Of a DNA stretch of 64,000 bases, positions 43,782-51,924 are shown in pieces (the stretch's first letter is position 1; each line of letters opens with the position of its first letter). Source of the stretch: Bog-159 sp963707465 (lineage in GTDB: Bacteria > Acidobacteriota > Terriglobia > Bryobacterales > Bryobacteraceae); the NCBI GenBank assembly GCA_963707465.1, contig CAVPQK010000024.1, positions 248,001 to 312,000 of the forward strand. The letters run 5' to 3'. A program made the translations under genes and the position numbers. The notes under the pieces are model-generated. The model was given only the letters and a program-made list of their open reading frames with translations, ran no database searches and had not been told where the DNA came from.

Positions 43782-43964
43782 ATGAAGAAAATGCAGACAA
43801 CGCGCAAGGCGATCGTGGCCGGGGCCGTCGGCGGTGGCGTTGCGAACGCCTTCGTCGAGCCTGGCTACAACGTAGTCGACGGCCCACTGGACACGCAGCT
43901 TGCCGTCAAGGAAGTGCGCAAGGGCCGCGCGCCCGTGCCCGGCCGAAGATTGAGGAAAGGATAG
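43782..43964 (+). CDS. short ORF, possibly a Rossmann-fold remnant
   Basis: A 60-aa frame starting MKKMQTTRKAIVAGAVGGGV followed by ANAFVEPGYNVV. The first 30 residues resemble the nucleotide-binding start of a short-chain dehydrogenase (strand, Gly-rich turn, helix, GYNVV), but the rest (PLDTQLAVKEVRKGRAPVPG) does not continue the fold. No clear RBS. I consider it more likely a gene remnant than a working peptide. The surrounding 43579-43971 holds nothing else I can support. Confidence 0.3.
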   Translation: MKKMQTTRKAIVAGAVGGGVANAFVEPGYNVVDGPLDTQLAVKEVRKGRAPVPGRRLRKG

Positions 43965-43971
43965 CAAAGAC

Positions 43972-44274
43972 ATGCCGGAAGCGACTTGGGAACCTCACGA
44001 GAAACACGGACGCCTCACGACGCATAGTGACCTACCAGATAGTGTCTACGCGTTTCCCAAACAGCGTAAAGAACCACTGACGGACGCACAGCAGGTGCGT
44101 AATGCTGTCGCGCGGTTCGATCAAGTCATCGATGTCTCGGATGCCGACCGCGCTTTGGCTTTTGCGAACATCGAGAAAGCCGCCAACTATTACGACGTCA
44201 ACCTCACGGAAACGTCATGGCACGACCTGGGCATTCATCCTCAAAAGCGCAGAAAGCCGCCAAAGGGACTTTGA
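43972..44274 (+). CDS. DUF6582-like small protein
   Basis: A 100-aa protein: LPDSVYAFPKQRKEPLTDAQ, QVRNAVARFDQVIDVSDADR, ALAFANIEKAANYYDVNLTE and TSWHDLGIHP. This arrangement (YAFP..RK.PL..A..VR.A..RF..V..VSD..R..A...I..AA) is typical of small DUF6582 proteins, which occur in phage-related and stress contexts; function unknown. A good RBS (GAAAGGA) lies ~13 bases upstream. It precedes the YflT-like stress gene by 90 bp on the same strand. Confidence 0.65.
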   Translation: MPEATWEPHEKHGRLTTHSDLPDSVYAFPKQRKEPLTDAQQVRNAVARFDQVIDVSDADRALAFANIEKAANYYDVNLTETSWHDLGIHPQKRRKPPKGL

Positions 44275-44364
44275 CGCGTGAACGCCGAGTCCAGACCTAA
44301 GAATCCACCGGTCAGAGAGCCGGCCGATAGAAGAAACCAAACCCAAACTTAAAGGAGATAGAAT

Positions 44365-44907
44365 ATGATGGACGCGAATGCAGTGGTCGCAGTGTATGAA
44401 AGCCACTCGGCTGCGGAAGACGCCGTGAGGGAACTTCAGAAGTCAGGCTTCGACATGAAGAAGTTGTCAGTTGTGGGGAAGGATTATCACACCGACGAGC
44501 AAGTCGTCGGCTACTACAATGCGGGAGACCGTATGAAGTATTGGGGGAAGTGGGGCGCCTTCTGGGGCGGGTCTTGGGGTTTACTGTTTGGCGCCGCCTT
44601 CTTTTGGGTGCCCGCGATAGGCCCTGTGCTGGTTGGTGGCCCATTGGTGGCTTGGATCGTCGCCGGCCTCGAGGACGCGGCGGTAGTCGGCGGTTTGAGC
44701 GCCATCGGCGCCGGTCTGTTCAGCATAGGTATACCAAAAGACAGCATCGTGACCTACGAAACCGCCATAAAGGCGGGCCAGTATCTGGTAGTTGCTCACG
44801 GAACTTCTGCTGAGGCGGCTGAGGCCAGAACGATTTTGAGCAGGTTGAAGCCAACCGATGTGACCAATCATGTTCTCGAACCTGCCATCCAGACGGTGAC
44901 CAGTTGA
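44365..44907 (+). CDS. general-stress-protein YflT-like membrane-associated protein
   Basis: A 180-aa protein with an N-terminal YflT/GSP17M domain (AVVAVYESHSAAEDAVRELQ, KSGFDMKKLSVVGKDYHTDE) and a Gly-rich hydrophobic middle (WGAFWGGSWGLLFGAAFFWV, GPVLVGGPLVAWIVAGLEDA) probably forming two membrane helices. The C-terminal part repeats the ferredoxin-like half (IPKDSIVTYETAIKAGQYLV, VAHGTSAEAAEARTILSRL). Such proteins are induced by heat, salt or other stress. A strong RBS (AAAGGAGATAGAAT) precedes the ATG. Confidence 0.8.
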   Translation: MMDANAVVAVYESHSAAEDAVRELQKSGFDMKKLSVVGKDYHTDEQVVGYYNAGDRMKYWGKWGAFWGGSWGLLFGAAFFWVPAIGPVLVGGPLVAWIVAGLEDAAVVGGLSAIGAGLFSIGIPKDSIVTYETAIKAGQYLVVAHGTSAEAAEARTILSRLKPTDVTNHVLEPAIQTVTS

Positions 44908-45045
44908 ACGCATCGTGAGGCGGGGATGAGCCCGTTTGCGAACTTCGCCTCACGGCATTTCGAATTGCAGAATGCCAGTAGATATCCGCTCAGCGGCGAG
45001 ACGGTGCATCGTTGAACTGAGTTCGCACCGCAAGGAGATGAGAAT

Positions 45046-45951
45046 ATGAAGGCAATTGTTGTCCACGAATATGGCGGGCCGGAAGTATTGAGGTGGGAGG
45101 AGTATCCCGATCCGGCGCCGGGTCCGGGCGAGGTGCTGGTGCGGGTCGCCGCCACAAGCGTGAATCCTATCGACTGCAAGCGGCGTGCTGGATTGACGAA
45201 CGACTATTATCCCATTCGGTTTCCGGGCCTTATAGGAGTGGATGTCGCGGGGACTGTAGTGAAGGTTGGGCCGGGGGTGGAGGGCTTTTCGGTGGGCGAC
45301 CAGGTATTCGCGATGGCGGATAATACGTACGCGCAGCTTTGTGTCGTAAACGCAGCCATCTTGGCGAAGATTCCCAAGGGGCTCGATTTGATCCAAGCAG
45401 CTGCGCTGCCCCTGGTGACGGTAACCGGCAGTCAGCTTAGTTCCGCCACGGAAATCAAGCCGGGCCAGACGGTCATGGTCGTAGGCGCTGTGGGAAATGT
45501 AGGCCGTTCCGCCGTATTCACTGCGAAGGAGCGCGGGGCGACTGTGATCGCGGGGGTTTTGAAGTCGCAGATGGATAAGGCAAAGACTGTAGGCGCGGAT
45601 CAACTGGTCGCAACCGATGACGCCGACGCGATGGCGAATCTTCAGCCGCTCGATGCGGTTGCGGATACGGTCGGCAGGAAAACCGCCGAGGAACTAATCG
45701 CCAAGGTCAGGCCGGGCGGGGTGTTTGCCACGGTTCTCGGGGCTCCGGGGAACGCGGCGAATTACCCATCTGTAAAGGCAGTGTTTGTATTCTCGAAATT
45801 CGACAGGAAGACGCTCGAGTTCATGGCGGAAGCGGTGCGAGACGGTAAGCTGGTAATCCCGATTAGCCAGACTCTGCCACTTAGTGAAGCGGCCGCGGCT
45901 CAAGCAGCGGTGGAAAAAGGCGCCACCGGGAAGATCTTGCTGGTGGCTTGA
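45046..45951 (+). CDS. NADPH:quinone oxidoreductase-like medium-chain dehydrogenase
   Basis: A complete 301-aa zinc-free MDR protein: MKAIVVHEYGGPEVLRWEEY, GEVLVRVAATSVNPIDCKRR, FPGLIGVDVAGTVVKVGPGV, GDQVFAMADN, ALPLVTVTGSQLSSATEIKP, and the Rossmann motif TVMVVGAVGNVGRSAVFTAK. The normal AxGGVG is here AVGNVG, so the first Gly of the pair is retained. C-terminal IPISQTLPLSEAAAAQAAVE then KGATGKILLVA completes the fold. No zinc ligands. Strong RBS (AAGGAGATGAGA). Likely reduces quinones or enones using NADPH. It is longer-lived than the truncated relative at 37175. Confidence 0.9.
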   Translation: MKAIVVHEYGGPEVLRWEEYPDPAPGPGEVLVRVAATSVNPIDCKRRAGLTNDYYPIRFPGLIGVDVAGTVVKVGPGVEGFSVGDQVFAMADNTYAQLCVVNAAILAKIPKGLDLIQAAALPLVTVTGSQLSSATEIKPGQTVMVVGAVGNVGRSAVFTAKERGATVIAGVLKSQMDKAKTVGADQLVATDDADAMANLQPLDAVADTVGRKTAEELIAKVRPGGVFATVLGAPGNAANYPSVKAVFVFSKFDRKTLEFMAEAVRDGKLVIPISQTLPLSEAAAAQAAVEKGATGKILLVA

Positions 45952-46297
45952 AATAGGTGCCTGGCTCTCTTAGAAGTTAAAGCGAAAATGAAGAAAGATC
46001 ACCGCGGAATTAGTCTGTCGAAACCAAGCGGCAAGGGGTGTGTGGCGCCGTCAAGGAGAGCGTCTGTCAACAGCTGGCAACCGACGAAGAGCCGCTGGAA
46101 AGTCTACACGCGGTGCCAGCCGCCCGACATCGGATATCTGGACAACGCCGCCCGACCCCACAAAGTTCATTCTAAGCCGCTCAAATCACGGGGAATTTGG
46201 AGTATTTCGGACCGAGCGGCAATCCTGGCCCATAGCGTGCAATCACCCGCGCGAAATGCGGCTTGGTGCGCATAGGCACATTGAGCAGGAGGGGCTC
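45952..46297. other. gap without a supported gene
   Basis: Open frames exist (for example from 45988 and an upstream extension of the P460 frame from 46040) but they have no RBS, domain or signal peptide. Nothing recognisable. Confidence 0.5.
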
Positions 46298-46858
46298 ATG
46301 TTTGACCAACGTTTCTCACGTTCACGCGGTTTTCGAGTTGTTCCGGCAGTTGCAGTTGGCATAGCGGTAGCGGTCCTGGGCGTCGGGGTCTTTGCCGCGC
46401 AGGACAAGTACTCATTGCGCGTGCCCAATGGGCTCGCATTTTCTGACTTCAGGGGGTACGAGAACTGGCAGGCTGTCGCCGTTAGTCAGACTGACCAGCT
46501 ATTGAAGGTGATGGTCGCCAATCAAACCATGATCGATGCCTACCGTGCCGGCGTTCCCGGTAACGGCAAGCCTTTCCCCGACGGCTCCAAGATTGCAAAG
46601 ATCGAGTGGAAACCGAAAAAGAGCACGGAAGCGCCATTTTCAGTGAGAGTACCGGACACCTTACAAGACGTTTTCTTCATCGAGAAGAACAACAAGAGAT
46701 TCCCTGACACCAAGGGATGGGCCTACGCCGCGTTCGATTATGATCCCGCGTCGGACACGTTCAAGCCCGATGCGACCGGCGTCGTCAATTGCGGCTTTGC
46801 TTGCCATACCAGAGTGGCGGACAAGGATTACATCTTCACGGCGTACGGCAAGAGGTGA
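46298..46858 (+). CDS. cytochrome P460-family haem protein with CX3CH motif
   Basis: I chose ATG 46298 (RBS AGGAGGGG). The 186-aa protein has a signal-anchor (VVPAVAVGIAVAVLGVGVFA) and a P460-type domain: ENWQAVAVSQTDQLLKVMVA, NQTMIDAYRAGVPGNGKPFP, DGSKIAKIEWKPKK and WAYAAFDYDP. The haem-attachment site near the C-terminus is CGFACH (C165, C169, H170), i.e. CX3CH rather than the usual CX2CH. P460 proteins are periplasmic and, in known cases, oxidise hydroxylamine through a lysine-haem crosslink; whether this one does is unknown. It is followed by the GlcG-like gene on the same strand after 93 bp. Confidence 0.85.
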   Translation: MFDQRFSRSRGFRVVPAVAVGIAVAVLGVGVFAAQDKYSLRVPNGLAFSDFRGYENWQAVAVSQTDQLLKVMVANQTMIDAYRAGVPGNGKPFPDGSKIAKIEWKPKKSTEAPFSVRVPDTLQDVFFIEKNNKRFPDTKGWAYAAFDYDPASDTFKPDATGVVNCGFACHTRVADKDYIFTAYGKR

Positions 46859-46951
46859 ACGGAGGAGCGGCGATTAGCGCCTGCTCGCGCGTAATGCGCG
46901 CGCCCGGACCCAGGACAACTCTGGAGTGCAGAAAACAGCATAGGAGATATT

Positions 46952-47428
46952 GTGGCCACGGAAACGAATCCCCTTGATTTTGTGCCCGAAAGAATTCCTT
47001 TCGATACTCCGTACGGTGTGCCGATATCGCTGGACCGCGCCCAGACGGTTATTCACGCGGCGGTGGCAGAAGCGAAGAAGCGGAATTGGAAGATGAACGT
47101 AGCAGTCGTCGATTCCGGTGGCAACCTTGTTGCCTTTCAACGAATGGACGGTGCGATGCTTGCCTCCATTCAGATTGCCGAGCACAAGGCGCGAGCAGCC
47201 GCGACGTTCCGGCGCGAAACGAAGCAGTTCGAGGACGGCATCCAACTTATGCATCTCAATTATCTGCTGGCGTTCGATGGGATCATTGCTTCTCGAGGCG
47301 GCATCCCAATGATCGAACAGGGGGCGATTATTGGCGCGATAGGTTGTTCGGGAGGCACGGATTCCCAAGACGAGATCGTTTGCGAGACAGGCGCGGTAAT
47401 CAATCAACTTCCGCCAAGGAACGAATGA
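46952..47428 (+). CDS. GlcG/HbpS-like haem-binding family protein
   Basis: A 158-aa DUF336 protein starting at GTG 46952 with TAGGAGA upstream. Motifs: ISLDRAQTVIHAAVAEAKKR, MNVAVVDSGGNLVAFQRMDG, ASIQIAEHKARAAATFRRET, RGGIPMIEQGAIIGAIGCSG and SQDEIVCETG. HbpS binds haem and works with redox sensors; GlcG homologues occur beside many catabolic operons. It sits between the P460 cytochrome and the enoyl-CoA hydratase gene (12-bp gap to the latter), suggesting one operon. Confidence 0.88.
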   Translation: MATETNPLDFVPERIPFDTPYGVPISLDRAQTVIHAAVAEAKKRNWKMNVAVVDSGGNLVAFQRMDGAMLASIQIAEHKARAAATFRRETKQFEDGIQLMHLNYLLAFDGIIASRGGIPMIEQGAIIGAIGCSGGTDSQDEIVCETGAVINQLPPRNE

Positions 47429-47440
47429 CAGGAGCATGCC

Positions 47441-48284
47441 ATGACAACTGCAACCACACTTACGAAGCCCGCACAGATCCGGGTCGCCCGGCGGTCGCCC
47501 GCCTATTGGCGGGTCACGATCGACAACCCACCGATCAACGTAATGGGCCCGGAAATGGTCCGGGAGTTCCAGGGAGTGATCGGCGCTCTCGAGGCCGATG
47601 AGCATGTCAGGGTCGTAGTCTTCGATAGCGCGGTCGACGACTACTTCCTGAATCACTCCGATTTCCTGGCAAAGCTCGATGACCTGACCTCGATGCCGGC
47701 GGGTCCCACGGGCTTGCCGCCTTGGCCTGACTTTCTCGCGCGACTGACCCGCTTGCCGGTCGCTTCGATAGCCCTCATCCGTGGCCGGGCGACGGGCAAC
47801 GGCAGCGAGATTACGCTGGCCTGCGACATGAGCTTCGCCAGCCGCGAGAAGGCCATCATCTCGCAATGGGAGGTTGGCGTGGGGATGGTCGCCGGCGGCG
47901 GTCCCATGGCCCGGCTGCCCCAACTCATCGGCCGAAACCGCGCCATGGAGGTGCTCTTGAGCTCGGAAGACATCCGGGCAGACCAGGCCGAGGCGTACGG
48001 CTACGTGAATCGCGCCCTGCCCGACGCCGATCTGGATGCGTTCGTAGAGGCGCTCGCGACCCGGATCGCCAGATTCGATAAGTGGGCGATCGCCAACACC
48101 AAGCGCCTGGTCAACACCAGCCTGCCGCCGGACGTCGAGCTCGGCGCGGGGTGGGACGCGTGCATTGCTTCGCTCGGGCGACCTGCCGCTCAGGAGGGGA
48201 TCCAGGCGCTTATCGCGCGGCTTCCACAAGCCGGGGGATGTCGAAAATCGGCTCGGATACTACCTGGGCCAGATCGGGCGCTAG
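47441..48284 (+). pseudogene. enoyl-CoA hydratase/isomerase with C-terminal frameshift
   Basis: Residues 1-~257 are a normal crotonase: WRVTIDNPPINVMGPEMVRE, the oxyanion-hole region IALIRGRATGNGSEITLACD, and the two catalytic-type glutamates in ISQWEVGVGMVAGGG and NRAMEVLLSSE. At about 48212-48220 the frame slips: in the called frame it continues LPQAGGCRKSARI, but in the +1 frame the proper ending GFHKPGDVENRLGYYLGQIG is present and stops at 48282-48284. The uninterrupted frame instead runs to 48463, over the start of the next gene. The core fold may still form, but with an ~80-residue foreign tail. RBS GGAGC precedes the ATG. Confidence 0.85.
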
Positions 48285-48401
48285 GCGGACGCCCGGAGGT
48301 ATCCCCGCCGGTGTTGGGTGTGGGCACTTCGAGCCGGGACGATTCCGAGAAGCGGGGGCACACCGTATTTGCAGTGAGCACTGTATCGAAAGGAGCCATC
48401 A

Positions 48402-48878
48402 ATGAGCGCCATAAAAAAGGAGCCACGAATGAACGCGGTACAAATCGACCAGAAAAGCTATGAGATGCCCCCGCGCGAGGGGTTCAGCGTCGCGCATTTT
48501 CTCACCGTCGCCGACATCGACCGGTCAGCTCGCTTCTACGAGAAGGTTTTCGGCGGCCGCATTCTGAGCAGGGGCGACAGCGACGGCGCGCCTGCGTACA
48601 TTCAGATCGCGAATACCTGGCTCCTGGTCAACGTCGGGGGCGGGCCGACCCCCGACAAGCCATCGGTAACGCTCAGCGTCCCCGACCCGAATAAGATCAA
48701 CGGCTTTATGAATATCCGCGTGGCGGATATCCACGCGTGCTATGAATTGTGGAAAAGCCGAGGTGCCGAGTTCATCACGGAGCCCATACCCAAGTACGGC
48801 GAGATTCGCTGCTACATCCGCGATCCTGACGGTTATATTATCGAGGTCGGACAGAGCACCGATCTTACGTACGGTTAG
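48402..48878 (+). CDS. VOC (glyoxalase/bleomycin-resistance) superfamily protein
   Basis: A protein of 149-158 aa with the VOC beta-alpha-beta fold: VAHFLTVADIDRSARFYEKV, FGGRILSRGDSDGAPAYIQI, WLLVNVGGGPTPDKPSVTLS, VADIHACYELWKSRGAEFI and CYIRDPDGYIIEVGQSTDL. The metal-ligand pattern (His in AHFLT, Glu in IIEVG) is retained. Two start sites compete: ATG 48402 and ATG 48429, each preceded by an almost identical AAAGGAGCCA.A(A/G)ATG, as if a 27-bp segment carrying the RBS and start had been duplicated. MNAVQIDQK from 48429 looks the more compact start. A decayed copy of this gene lies at 49900. Confidence 0.88.
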   Translation: MSAIKKEPRMNAVQIDQKSYEMPPREGFSVAHFLTVADIDRSARFYEKVFGGRILSRGDSDGAPAYIQIANTWLLVNVGGGPTPDKPSVTLSVPDPNKINGFMNIRVADIHACYELWKSRGAEFITEPIPKYGEIRCYIRDPDGYIIEVGQSTDLTYG

Positions 48879-48947
48879 CGCGCGGCCGGGATGGGATTCG
48901 GGCTCGCTTTGAATAGTCACTCGTTTTGACACCGGAAGGAGAATCAA

Positions 48948-49803
48948 ATGGACGGCGCAGCGAAAGAGTCTAATACGCTTGGTGTGAACGTTTTTACGGC
49001 CCCGGGAAAGACGATGGTGGGCGAGCGGCCCAAGCCCTTCGGCGAGCCGCTCGGCTTTGACCCTATCACGTCGACTTTAATCTTCGGCGAGTACGACGCG
49101 GTGCTAGTGGACGCGATGGGGACAGTGGCTGAGGCCGAGGCTCTTGCGGACTGGGTCGCCCTGCACAACCGCAACTTGGAAACCATCTATATCACGCACG
49201 CGCATTTCGACCATTTCTACGGTCTGAGCATCCTGCTCGACCGTTTCCCGGGCGCGCGCGCGATCGCCACTCCCAAGACGGTGAGCGCCATGCAGATGTC
49301 TTTCTCTCCCACCGTGGAGCGGTTGGCCCGCCGGCCGTTTCCCGGGCAAGTGCCCACCAAGCTGGTTCCACCTGAGCCCTATGAGCACGACACGTTCGCT
49401 CTCGAGGGCCACGAATTGCGCATCATTGAGCAGGGCCGCGGATAGTCCGGATTCGACGTCTCTACACGTTCCGTCGATCGGCCTGATCGTGGCCGGCGAC
49501 GTGGTGTACAACCAATGCCGCATTTACGTCGGCGAGACCACACCCGAGAGCCGACAGAATTGGATCGCGGCGCTAGACCGGTTAGCGGCGCTGAACCCGG
49601 CGATGGTGGTCGCCGGTCACAAGAAACCTGGCGCGCCCGACTCTCCCTCGACGATTGAAGACACCAAGCGTTACCTGCAGGACTTCGATCGGCTGCAGAA
49701 AACCGCGACATCCGACCGGGAGCTGTTCGATCAGATGACGGAGCTGTACCCGCATTGGGTAGCCAATCAGTCGTGGTTGATGTTCGGATTCCCGCAGCCA
49801 TAA
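48948..49803 (+). pseudogene. MBL-fold metallo-hydrolase interrupted by a frameshift
   Basis: The first frame (to 49445) gives FGEYDAVLVDAMGTVAEAEA, IYITHAHFDHFYGLSILLDR with the HxHxDH metal motif, and VERLARRPFPGQVP. Near 49435-49441 the frame shifts: HELRIIEQGRG then stop, while the correct continuation (ADSPDSTSLHVPSIGLIVAG, DVVYNQCRIYVGETTPESRQ, NWIAALDRLAALNPAMVVAG and HKKPGAPDSPSTIEDTKRYL) is in another frame, with its own metal Asp (GDVV) and His (AGHKK). Loss of two bases or gain of one would explain it. Both halves look otherwise intact. RBS GGAAGGAGAA precedes ATG 48948. Confidence 0.85.
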
Positions 49804-49899
49804 CTTACATCAACCGCTGGTGCGATTGTTTCCCCGCGGAGGATGGAGGGTTGCGCTAATTGGAAAGGCACCGGAAATCGGGATGCGAAGTATCGCGGG

Positions 49900-50050
49900 A
49901 AAAAGCACATTGAGACCGCAGATACTTGGCTGATTTGCAACGTCGAGGGCTGGCCCACCCCGGGCGAGCCGTCGGTAACGCCCGGCGCGCTCGCCGAGCC
50001 GGATAAGGTCAGCAGGTGCTATGAATTATGGAAAAGTCGAGGAGCCGAGT
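49900..50050 (+). pseudogene. decayed partial duplicate of the VOC gene
   Basis: The frame contains ADTWLICNVEGWPTPGEPSV and RCYELWKSRGAEC, paralleling ANTWLLVNVGGGPTPDKPSV and ACYELWKSRGAEF of the VOC gene at 48402. About 12 codons between the two blocks are missing, and both ends of the domain are gone. The nucleotide match is also clear (TGCTATGAATT and GGAAAAG in both). It lies ~1.1 kb downstream of the parent, beyond the MBL gene. Confidence 0.85.
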
Positions 50051-50224
50051 GTAGAATGGGTCGGGCTGATAGAAAAAGCTGATGGATCTCATCCAAAGAA
50101 CCTCGTTGCGAGTCGCAACACCCCTTCCGCATAATAAATACAAGCCTGACCACGCCCGCCCGGCTTTTCGCAGCATAGGCTGCGAGCCCTTCCCCGTCGC
50201 AGATCGAACGGCAGCAAGAGATCC

Positions 50225-51748
50225 ATGCCCAAGCGCCGCAATTCCGTCGAGAGTCTCAAATCTCTCAAATGGTGGAACCCGCTGCGGGTGCGCCACGATC
50301 TTCCCGGAATGATCGCCAAGGGCTCGGCCGCGCTCACTCCCGCCGACAAAGACCTCCTGAAGTGGGTGGGCATCTTCTTCCGCAAACCGACGCCTGGGCA
50401 TTTCATGATGCGGGTCCGCATGCCGAATGGATTCGCCACCAGCACGCAACTGCGCGCTATCGCGGACATCTCGCGGCGCGTCGGTAACGGCATCCTGGAC
50501 ATCACTACGCGGCAGCAGATCGAACTGCGCGGATTCACGCTGGATACCGTGCCGGAGATTTGGGAGAAGCTGCGCGGCGTGGACCTCACCAGCTTGCAGA
50601 CGGGCATGGACAATGTGCGCAACATCAACGGCTGCGCGCTGGCCGGCTTCACGCCGCACGAGTTGCTGGATGCTTCGCCCGTGGTCTTCGAGTTGAATCG
50701 GATCATCGTGGGGACCGACGGCAATCCCGAGTTCGCCAATCTGCCGAGGAAGTTCAATATCACGGTTACCGGCTGTAGGGCGAATTGTACTCATAACGAA
50801 TCGCAGGATATCGCTTTGGTGCCGGCGCAGAGCGATGGGCGGATTGGATTCAACATTCTGGCTGGAGGCAAGATGGGTTCCGGCGGATTCACCATCGCGC
50901 AGCCGCTGGACGTGTTCGTGGAGCCGGCCGAAGCCGCCGAAGTCACCGCTGAACTGGTCCGCATCTTCCGCGACCACGGGCCCCGCGAGGCGCGCTCCAA
51001 ATGCCGCCTGGCGCATCTGATCGAGGATTGGGGCATCGCCGAGCTACGTTACGTCCTGTGCGAACGCCTGATGCGCGAACTGGACCGGGCCGGCGAGGAC
51101 ATGCGGCAGGGGGCCGGTCATGAGGATCATCTGGGAGTGCAGCCGCAAAAGCAGGCGGGTTTCCGCTCAGTGGGCCTCGCCGTGGTCACGGGACGGACGA
51201 GCGCCGATCAGGTCGCCGAGCTGGCGCGCCTGTCGGATGTGTACGGAGCTGGCCGTGTGCGCTTGACGACCGGCCAGGATGCCATTATCCCGGATGTAGC
51301 CGTGGAGCATGTTGCGGCACTGCTCGGTGAACCGCTGCTCAAAGAGCTGCCGCCCGCGCCGTCGCCGTGGTTTCGCGGACTGGTCGCCTGCACCGGCACG
51401 AACTATTGCAACCTGGCGCAGATCGAGACCAAGTCGCGCGCCGTTCAGTTATCCCAAGCGCTCGACCAGCGGCTGGGAGCCGGGTTTGAGCCGCTGACCA
51501 TGCACTGGTCGGGATGCCCGGCAGCGTGCGGCAATCATCAAGCCGCCGATATCGGGTTTCGCGGGCTCAAGGTGAATATCGGCGGCCAGTTGGTCGAAGC
51601 GGTGGCTATATATACCGGCGGCCGCACGGGTCCCGGCGCGGTAGCCGGGCAACAGATACTGGATGTAGTGCCCTGCGACGACAAGCTTCCCGAAGTAGTC
51701 GCGGCAATTGTCGAGAAGCACCGGTTCGATAAGGCTGCCTGCGCCTGA
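50225..51748 (+). CDS. nirA: ferredoxin-type nitrite/sulfite reductase (NirA family)
   Basis: A 507-aa siroheme/4Fe-4S reductase with two ferredoxin-like NIR_SIR domains: GHFMMRVRMPNGFATSTQLR (~60-79) and GFRSVGLAVVTGRTSADQVA (~315), each followed by the siroheme-binding half. Substrate-side arginines are seen in DITTRQQIELRGF, and NITVTGCRANCTHNESQDIA lies in the central domain. The cluster cysteines are CX5C at 389/395 (ACTGTNYC) and CX3C at 431/435 (SGCPAAC). Ferredoxin-dependent reduction of nitrite to ammonium is most likely; the assimilatory sulfite reductase is the alternative. No nitrate transporter or nitrate reductase gene is adjacent. RBS is weak (CAAGAGA). Confidence 0.88.
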   Translation: MPKRRNSVESLKSLKWWNPLRVRHDLPGMIAKGSAALTPADKDLLKWVGIFFRKPTPGHFMMRVRMPNGFATSTQLRAIADISRRVGNGILDITTRQQIELRGFTLDTVPEIWEKLRGVDLTSLQTGMDNVRNINGCALAGFTPHELLDASPVVFELNRIIVGTDGNPEFANLPRKFNITVTGCRANCTHNESQDIALVPAQSDGRIGFNILAGGKMGSGGFTIAQPLDVFVEPAEAAEVTAELVRIFRDHGPREARSKCRLAHLIEDWGIAELRYVLCERLMRELDRAGEDMRQGAGHEDHLGVQPQKQAGFRSVGLAVVTGRTSADQVAELARLSDVYGAGRVRLTTGQDAIIPDVAVEHVAALLGEPLLKELPPAPSPWFRGLVACTGTNYCNLAQIETKSRAVQLSQALDQRLGAGFEPLTMHWSGCPAACGNHQAADIGFRGLKVNIGGQLVEAVAIYTGGRTGPGAVAGQQILDVVPCDDKLPEVVAAIVEKHRFDKAACA

Positions 51749-51924
51749 ACTATTCAGCATCCAATGGAATCCGCCAATCTGCCGCTTCTGGAGAGGGCCC
51801 GCAGTGCCGCCCACGGCTCCCGGCCCAGGCGAGCAGTGCCGTGGTCCGGTGTAATCGTCGGGCAGTTTCTTCAGATAGCCCCGCCCAACCGCAAACACTT
51901 CGGGGCCGGTCCGTGCGTCCTTCC

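Noticed and set aside
46874..48229. 451-codon minus-strand open frame opposite the GlcG and enoyl-CoA hydratase genes
   Set aside because: No recognisable domain; the plus-strand genes carry clear family motifs and RBSs.
49843..50082. Complete small VOC-like gene
   Set aside because: It lacks both ends of the domain, an internal block and metal ligands; better explained as a decayed duplicate.
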